Assembly: GCF_001646785.1 (NCBI RefSeq)
Contig: NZ_LRRH01000048.1
Span: 1-37,100 of the forward strand
Length of the DNA stretch: 37,100 nucleotides
Direction of reading: 5' to 3'
Source of the DNA: Rhodococcus phenolicus
GTDB lineage: Bacteria; Actinomycetota; Actinomycetes; Mycobacteriales; Mycobacteriaceae
Positions 32,497 to 37,100 of this stretch are shown here, one piece after another. Position 1 is the first letter of the stretch, and the number at the start of each line of letters is the position of its first letter. The notes beneath the pieces were generated by a model that had not been told where the DNA came from, made no database searches, and saw nothing but the letters and a program-made list of their open reading frames with translations. Position numbers and translations under genes: made by a program.

Positions 32497-32883
32497 ATGG
32501 CTCCCTACACCGACAAGGTCACCCGCTTCGACGCCGAACTCGTCGACAGCGCCATCGCTGAGGGTGGCCGCCAGAACCGCACCGGCCGTCAGCAACTCGA
32601 ATACTGGGCACGGATCGGCCGGGCCATGACCGCCCACGAAACCGCGTCGCTGCACCGCGTGCAGGACGCGCTGGCCGGGAGTCGCCCGACCACAGATCTC
32701 ACCGCCGCCGAAGGTCGCCTGTTCAACGCGGAGATCGACGCCCGCCTCGCCGACAGTCTCGCCGGCGCCGACTACGGCAGTGTCCTCGCCGCGCGCGGCG
32801 TCACCACCGTGGTCCTCGACGACGAGGGCCGGCTCGTCGAGCAGCGCCCCGACGGCACCACGTGGGTGCTCGACGCCGAATGA
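32497..32883 (+). CDS. ParD-like antitoxin
   Basis: A 128-residue protein. Its N-terminal half DKVTRFDAELVDSAIAEGGRQNRTGRQQLEYWARIGRAMTAHE resembles the ParD-like antitoxin family with a ribbon-helix-helix DNA-binding region and the EYWARIGRA helix. The C-terminal part (GVTTVVLDDEGRLVEQRPDGTTWVLDAE) would bind the toxin. GGAGGT lies 4 bases before the ATG at 32497, and a GTG at 32494 also overlaps. The stop overlaps the toxin start (ATGA), so synthesis is coupled, antitoxin first, as usual. Probably autoregulates through the half-sites just upstream. Confidence 0.82.
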   Translation: MAPYTDKVTRFDAELVDSAIAEGGRQNRTGRQQLEYWARIGRAMTAHETASLHRVQDALAGSRPTTDLTAAEGRLFNAEIDARLADSLAGADYGSVLAARGVTTVVLDDEGRLVEQRPDGTTWVLDAE

Positions 32884-33449
32884 GGCGTCTGGATCTGATC
32901 GTCGGCCCCAACGGTGCCGGTAAGTCCACGTTCGTCGAGCTGACCCTCGCTCCCCTGCTGCCACGCAGCGTGTTCGTCAACGCGGATGTGATCGCGCGGC
33001 AGCGCTGGCCGGACCGGGCCGAGGAGATGTCGTACGAGGCCGCGCAGTTGGCGGCGGCCGCGCGGGATCGGTTGCTCGAGCAGGGCCGGTCGTTCATCGC
33101 CGAGACGGTGTTCTCGCACGAGTCGAAGCTGGAGTTGATCGATCGGGCGCAGGCCGGGGGGTTCACGGTGGTGTTGCACGTGATGCTCGTGCCCGAGGCG
33201 CTGTCGGTGCTGCGTGTGGCTCACCGCGTCGAAGCCGGTGGGCATTCGGTGCCGGAGGACAAGATCCGCTCGCGGTACCGGCGGTTGTGGCCGCTGGTCG
33301 TCGAGGCGATTCGTCGCGCCGATCAGGCGACGGTGTACGACACCGCCTCGGGCACCCCGGCGGCGGTGGCGCGGTTCGCCGCCGGGGTGCCCGTCGGGAT
33401 GATCCGGTGGCCGGGGTGGGCGCCGTCGGCGCTCACCGAACTCGGGTGA
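32880..33449 (+). CDS. Zeta-toxin-type P-loop kinase/ATPase, toxin partner
   Basis: A 189-residue P-loop protein of the zeta-toxin group (COG4185-like). Motifs: Walker A LIVGPNGAGKSTFVEL, FVNADVIARQRWP with the conserved Asp, GRSFIAETVFSHESKLELI, the RVAHRVEAGGHSVPEDKIRSRYRRLW block, and TVYDTASG. Zeta toxins phosphorylate UDP-N-acetylglucosamine and block peptidoglycan synthesis; whether this branch does so is unproven. ATG 32880 overlaps the antitoxin stop by ATGA, which fixes the start. The partner is ParD-like rather than the epsilon antitoxin of classical zeta systems. No truncation is seen. Confidence 0.85.
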   Translation: MRRLDLIVGPNGAGKSTFVELTLAPLLPRSVFVNADVIARQRWPDRAEEMSYEAAQLAAAARDRLLEQGRSFIAETVFSHESKLELIDRAQAGGFTVVLHVMLVPEALSVLRVAHRVEAGGHSVPEDKIRSRYRRLWPLVVEAIRRADQATVYDTASGTPAAVARFAAGVPVGMIRWPGWAPSALTELG

Positions 33450-33461
33450 CGGACATCTCGC

Positions 33462-35195
33462 TCAGCCCTGCTCCCCCTCGCCACGCGTCGTGAACGGCAG
33501 GACCAGCCGGGACGGATGCGCGGCATCTCGGTAGATCTTGTGGGTCACGGGGCGTCCCACCGGCAGGTGGAAGGCGTCCGGTGGCAGCAGCGCGTTGTGT
33601 TCGTCGGCGAGCGGTTCGTTGTTGGACAGTTCCACGACGAGTTTGTGGCCGGGGAGGAAGGTGTTCGCGAAAGGGTACAGCCGCAGTACGTATTCCTCGA
33701 TGCTGCCGGGTTCGACCGGCACGGCGCGGGTGTGCGGGTGGTAGGGGTCGCCCACGGTGGTGCGGTCGTCGAGTTCGCGGTGTGAGGCCTTGAGGTAGCC
33801 GGTGGTGATCAGCTGCCGTGTGCCGCTGGGGGCGTAGTCCCACATGCGGAGAATGAAGTTGGTGTCGGGCTGGTCGATCTCCACGAACAGGTGGGCGGCG
33901 CCAGTGCCGATCATCTCGGTGGGTTCCGCGAAGGCGGGGGTTTCCCACTTCAGGATCTCGACCTTGTCGGTGACCGTGAGCGGCGCCTGGTAGAAGCCGT
34001 CCGGGGCGGCGTATTGTGTGCCCATCGGTTCGGGTTCGGTGGACAGTTTGCCGCGTGGCCGCAGGTACAGCGCCCGGTGCTCGACGTCCTTCGGGGGCCA
34101 CTGGTCGGCGGTGACCCGCTGCCGCGCGCCCTCGACGAACACGTTCACGGCCGGTTCGTCCATGATGCCGTTGTCGATGCCCTTGATCCAGTGGTCGTAC
34201 CAGCGGAACATCTTGTCGTGCTCTTCGATGAAGGGCCGTGACTGCATGGGCGGGTAGGGGCCGATGTCGAGCTTCTTCGGTCCCTGCAGGGCGTGGAACA
34301 GTTCGATGGTGCCGTCCATCGTCCAGCCGCGGCCCTGGTCGATCTGCAGGTAGACGGGGATGTCGATGTTGCGGGCGAGGTTGATGGGGTTGCGTTCCTC
34401 GTACCAGTCGCCGTCGAGTTCGTTGGTGATGATGTCGAACCAGGCTTCGTGGTGCTTCGGGTAGTTGAGCACGTGCACGAGGTTCGGCCAGGCGGCGACG
34501 TCGGGGTCGGCGAGGCGTTGGGCGACGCGCTTCTCGATCTCCTCCGGGGTGTAGGTCTCGAGCATGCGGGACTTGACGCGGTCGGTGAACGCCCAGCCGG
34601 AGTCGCCGCCGCGGCCCTCGCGGGCGGCGCGGGGCATGAACCACATGATGCCGCCGTGGTAGGTGGTTTCGTAGAAGTCGTAGTGGCCGCCGCTGACGAA
34701 GATGGCCTTGAGGTGCGGGGGGCGTTCGGCGGCGGCGAGGATCTGCATGGATCCGAAGTAGGAGATGCCGATCATGCCGACGTTGCCGTCGCACCACGGC
34801 TGGGCGGCGACCCATTCGATGAAGTCGTAGGCGTCCTGCCCGAGCGAGACACCGCCGGCGTTGTAGTTGCCGATGTGCTCGCCGTCGGAGTCGCCGGAGC
34901 CGCGGATGTCGCCGATGACGTGGACGTAGCCTTCGGCGACGACGCGGGCGATGTCGCCGGCTTCGATGCAGCCGTCCCACATGGGGCTGGGGCGGCGCTG
35001 CGGCGGGGTGGTCAGGGCGAGGGCTTGGAGTTCCTTGCCGTAGGGGCTGAGGGCGACCAGCGCGGGGCGCGGCTTGTCGTCGACCCCGTGGTAGGCGTCG
35101 GCGGCCAACTCGATGCCGTCGCGCATGGGGACCCGCAGGTGCTTGCGGATGTGGATGGTCTGTCCGCCTGCGTCGAACGTTTCGAACTCGGCCAT
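33462..35195 (-). CDS. CocE/NonD-family alpha/beta hydrolase
   Basis: A 577-residue serine hydrolase of the X-Pro dipeptidyl-peptidase/cocaine-esterase family. N-terminal alpha/beta domain: VPMRDGIELAADAY, oxyanion Tyr in LSPYGKE, DIRGSGDSDG, nucleophile Ser in GMIGISYFGSMQ, then the cap and a C-terminal jelly-roll (ALYLRPRGKLSTEPEP...DTNFILRMWDY...SIEEYVLRLYPFANTFLPGHKLVVELSNN). This family cleaves esters, amides or peptides; cocaine esterase comes from a Rhodococcus. No signal peptide. ATG 35195 lies 6 bases after the MBL gene stop. Last gene of a three-hydrolase operon, so it probably acts on a product of the two other enzymes or in parallel. Confidence 0.9.
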   Translation of the reverse strand: MAEFETFDAGGQTIHIRKHLRVPMRDGIELAADAYHGVDDKPRPALVALSPYGKELQALALTTPPQRRPSPMWDGCIEAGDIARVVAEGYVHVIGDIRGSGDSDGEHIGNYNAGGVSLGQDAYDFIEWVAAQPWCDGNVGMIGISYFGSMQILAAAERPPHLKAIFVSGGHYDFYETTYHGGIMWFMPRAAREGRGGDSGWAFTDRVKSRMLETYTPEEIEKRVAQRLADPDVAAWPNLVHVLNYPKHHEAWFDIITNELDGDWYEERNPINLARNIDIPVYLQIDQGRGWTMDGTIELFHALQGPKKLDIGPYPPMQSRPFIEEHDKMFRWYDHWIKGIDNGIMDEPAVNVFVEGARQRVTADQWPPKDVEHRALYLRPRGKLSTEPEPMGTQYAAPDGFYQAPLTVTDKVEILKWETPAFAEPTEMIGTGAAHLFVEIDQPDTNFILRMWDYAPSGTRQLITTGYLKASHRELDDRTTVGDPYHPHTRAVPVEPGSIEEYVLRLYPFANTFLPGHKLVVELSNNEPLADEHNALLPPDAFHLPVGRPVTHKIYRDAAHPSRLVLPFTTRGEGEQG

Positions 35196-35201
35196 GAGAA
35201 C

Positions 35202-36158
35202 CTACGACTCCTCTTCGTGTCGGTGCTGGTGCGAAAACTGGGTGCGGTAGCCGTGCAGCGTCGTGAAGAACGGGGACGGTTCGAGCGTGGGATCCCCGGT
35301 GTAGCCGAGTTCGTCGGCGACCGGGGTGAACGGCGCGTACGCCGAGTCGGTGTCGAGCAGTCCGTGGCACAGGCAGCGGTGCGCGGCGCCGCGCACTCCC
35401 CCTTCGATGTCGACGCTCTCCCGCAACGCTTCGGCGGCCTGGTCGCGGTCGAGTTCGACGCCGTAGGGGGTGCCGTCGGCGCGGCGGTAGGGGTGCCCGA
35501 GGTAGAGCTTGTCGGGGCGGATCGTCTCGCGCAGGTAGGCGAGGCTGTCGCGGTAGGCGTCGGGGTCGGTGTAGCCGGGGAATCCGTTGGCGGCGCCGTG
35601 TACCTGGACGGCGTCGCCGACGAACACGCTGTTCTGGCCTTCGACGACGTAGGCGACCGATCCCGGGGTGTGGCCGGGGATCGAGTGCACGGAGATCTCC
35701 ACGCCCCTGCCGAGGGAGATCGTTTCGCCGCCGCGCACGAGCATGGTCGGTTCCATCTCCCCGGAGATGACCGCTTCGGCGGCGGCGGTGACCTTCGCGG
35801 CCCCGGCGGGATCGTTCAGGTACTGTCCGCGGCCGGTGAGGTAGTCGTCGACGTGCGCCTGCCGGGAGCGCAGCAGCGGTGCGTCGGCCTCGTGGATGAC
35901 GACCTGCGCTTTGCGGTCGGTGGCCTCCCACAGGGCGTGGGCGCCGCCGATGTGGTCGATGTGCCCGTGGGTGAGCAGGATCCAGCGCACGTCCTCGAGC
36001 CGCCGGCCGAGCTTTTCGAGCGCGGGGGCCATGCCGTCGGCCGGGGACGACGCGATGCCGGTGTCGACGATCGCGGGCTGTTCGGCGTCGATGTAGAAGG
36101 TGTAGAGCCCGAACCGCCCCCATGGGGAGACGATCGGGTGGATCGTCGCCTCACTCAT
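35202..36158 (-). CDS. Metallo-beta-lactamase-fold hydrolase
   Basis: A 318-residue MBL-fold protein with the binuclear metal motif LTHGHIDHIGG (HxHxDH), IPGHTPGS, the bridging Asp in VFVGDAVQV and the distal His in LYLGHPYRR. Such enzymes include lactonases, arylsulfatases and glyoxalase II-like hydrolases. The extended C-terminus (RCLCHGLLDTDSAYAPFTPVADELGYTGDP) is not informative. Its ATG overlaps the esterase stop by 8 bases, and the CocE-type gene follows 6 bases after its stop, so the operon is translationally coupled. Confidence 0.9.
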   Translation of the reverse strand: MSEATIHPIVSPWGRFGLYTFYIDAEQPAIVDTGIASSPADGMAPALEKLGRRLEDVRWILLTHGHIDHIGGAHALWEATDRKAQVVIHEADAPLLRSRQAHVDDYLTGRGQYLNDPAGAAKVTAAAEAVISGEMEPTMLVRGGETISLGRGVEISVHSIPGHTPGSVAYVVEGQNSVFVGDAVQVHGAANGFPGYTDPDAYRDSLAYLRETIRPDKLYLGHPYRRADGTPYGVELDRDQAAEALRESVDIEGGVRGAAHRCLCHGLLDTDSAYAPFTPVADELGYTGDPTLEPSPFFTTLHGYRTQFSHQHRHEEES

Positions 36159-37083
36159 GCCGGGTGCCCTGCAGGAAGGCGGCGGTCTCGGCGAAGACCT
36201 GCGCGTATTCGGGGATCCACGAGAAGTTCTGCACGAAGCCGTGGTTGGCGCCGGCGTAGCGGCGCAGCGTCACCGGTACCCCGGCCTCCTCGAGTCGCCG
36301 GGCGTAGAGTTCGCCTTCGTCGCGCATCGGGTCGAACTCGGCGGTGACGATCAGAGCCGTCGGCAGACCCGACAGGTCCTCGCGCTTGATCGGCGAGACG
36401 CGCGGGTCGGCGGGGTCGGCGCCGCTGTCCAGGTAGAAGGCGTTGAACGGCTTCAGGCCGGCGGTTTCGAGGCCGTAGCCGACGGCGTTCTCCCGCATCG
36501 ACGGGTAGCGGTCCTCGTCGAAGTCCAGGTCCAGCGACGGGTAGTACAGCACCTGGTGGGTGATGCGATCGAAACCGTCGTCGTGGGCGAGGGCGGTGAC
36601 CGCGGCGACGAAGGTGCCACCGGAGCTGTCCCCCGCCACCGCGAGAGTCGTTCCGTCCCAGCGCAGTTCGTCGCCGTTCTCGGCGGCCCAGCGCACCGCG
36701 GCGTAGCAGTCGTCGAGGCCCGCCGGGAACTGCGACTCGGGGGCGCGACGGTAGCCGACGGACACCACGGTGCAGCCGGTGGCCTTCGCGAGGTGGCGGG
36801 CGACGTGGTCGTGGGTGTCGAGGCTGCCGAGGAAGAACGCCCCGCCGTGGAAGTAGACGAGCAGACCGGAGGTGTCGGCGTCGGTCGGGGTGTAGATCCG
36901 CACCGGCACCTGTCCCGCGGGCGTCGCGACGATCGTGTCGCGGACGTCGTGCAGGGGCAGTCGCTCCTCGAGCGGCGGCACGTGGGCCTGTTCCCCGGCG
37001 CGCATCGCGGCCGGATCGAGCGGTCCGGGCGGCGGGGCGGGCAGGTCGGCGAGGATCCGGGCGATCTCGGGGTGCAACGGCAT
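36151..37083 (-). CDS. HSL/BD-FAE-family alpha/beta hydrolase (esterase)
   Basis: A 310-residue carboxylesterase of the hormone-sensitive-lipase family. Oxyanion motif LLVYFHGGAFFLG, nucleophile elbow AGDSSGGTFVA, acid in VTAEFDPMRDEGE and His in GANHGFVQ are all present and complete. It typically hydrolyses short-chain esters; the substrate is unknown. The ATG at 37083 has AAGGAG about 10 bases upstream and the window ends 17 bases later, so the promoter is not visible. First visible gene of the esterase-MBL-CocE operon, though more genes may lie beyond the edge. Confidence 0.92.
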   Translation of the reverse strand: MPLHPEIARILADLPAPPPGPLDPAAMRAGEQAHVPPLEERLPLHDVRDTIVATPAGQVPVRIYTPTDADTSGLLVYFHGGAFFLGSLDTHDHVARHLAKATGCTVVSVGYRRAPESQFPAGLDDCYAAVRWAAENGDELRWDGTTLAVAGDSSGGTFVAAVTALAHDDGFDRITHQVLYYPSLDLDFDEDRYPSMRENAVGYGLETAGLKPFNAFYLDSGADPADPRVSPIKREDLSGLPTALIVTAEFDPMRDEGELYARRLEEAGVPVTLRRYAGANHGFVQNFSWIPEYAQVFAETAAFLQGTRHE

Positions 37084-37100
37084 GGCCGGTCGTCTCCTTC

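Noticed and set aside
1-37100. CRISPR arrays, insertion sequences, rRNA or tRNA genes
   Set aside because: No repeat-spacer pattern, transposase or rRNA/tRNA-like sequence was recognised by eye on either strand.

Overview
The window is very GC-rich, uses GTG/TTG starts freely and has many 4-base ATGA/GTGA gene overlaps. It encodes a class I sterol-oxidase-like GMC enzyme, SoxR, a BlaI/M56 pair, malate synthase G and IdeR-type iron boxes. This points to a Mycobacteriales actinobacterium, most likely Rhodococcus or a close relative such as Gordonia or Nocardia. From memory, gene order is partly shared with Mycobacterium tuberculosis Rv1837c-Rv1854c: glcB, two CNNM/CBS proteins, gnd, M56 peptidase, blaI, thioesterase, urease and ndh. 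Several modules are inserted, and the urease block lies beyond ndh on the opposite strand.

Layout. 1-10.6 kb (minus strand): the N-terminal part of a membrane-anchored substrate-binding/VWA-type protein, glcB with a hairpin terminator, a conserved protein usually labelled 3-methyladenine glycosylase, two CNNM/CorC-type CBS membrane proteins, a DMT transporter, gnd, an M56 metallopeptidase and blaI. 10.6-15.1 kb: an iron-chelate ABC importer whose first permease carries an RDD membrane domain, divergent from an iron-box gene of unknown function. A third, weaker box overlaps a promoter followed by a strong hairpin, a candidate small RNA. 15.2-17.8 kb (plus): PaaI thioesterase, a structured leader with a 22-codon ORF, rsgA and a GNAT acetyltransferase. 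17.9-22.8 kb: ndh (minus), a tyrosine recombinase (minus), a TetR regulator (plus) and a Tat-exported GMC oxidoreductase (plus). 22.9-27.4 kb (minus): ureA-B-C-F-G-D. 27.6-28.6 kb: soxR (minus) and a decayed nitroreductase-family pseudogene (plus).

28.6-29.9 kb is about 1.3 kb without a credible gene. It contains a close match to the actinobacterial dif site, so the window appears to span the chromosome terminus. Around it are three copies of an 11-bp palindrome with shared flanks whose orientation reverses across dif, a second palindrome with the 11-6-11 spacing of Xer sites, and a four-copy heptamer repeat.

29.9-37.1 kb: an HNH protein, a DUF1254/DUF1214 protein, a VOC protein, a ParD-like/zeta-type toxin-antitoxin pair with 10-bp-phased half-sites in its promoter, and a three-gene minus-strand hydrolase operon (HSL-type esterase, MBL-fold hydrolase, CocE/NonD hydrolase) that probably processes an ester- or amide-containing compound.

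Family assignments rest on motifs and gene context read by eye. No database search was possible.
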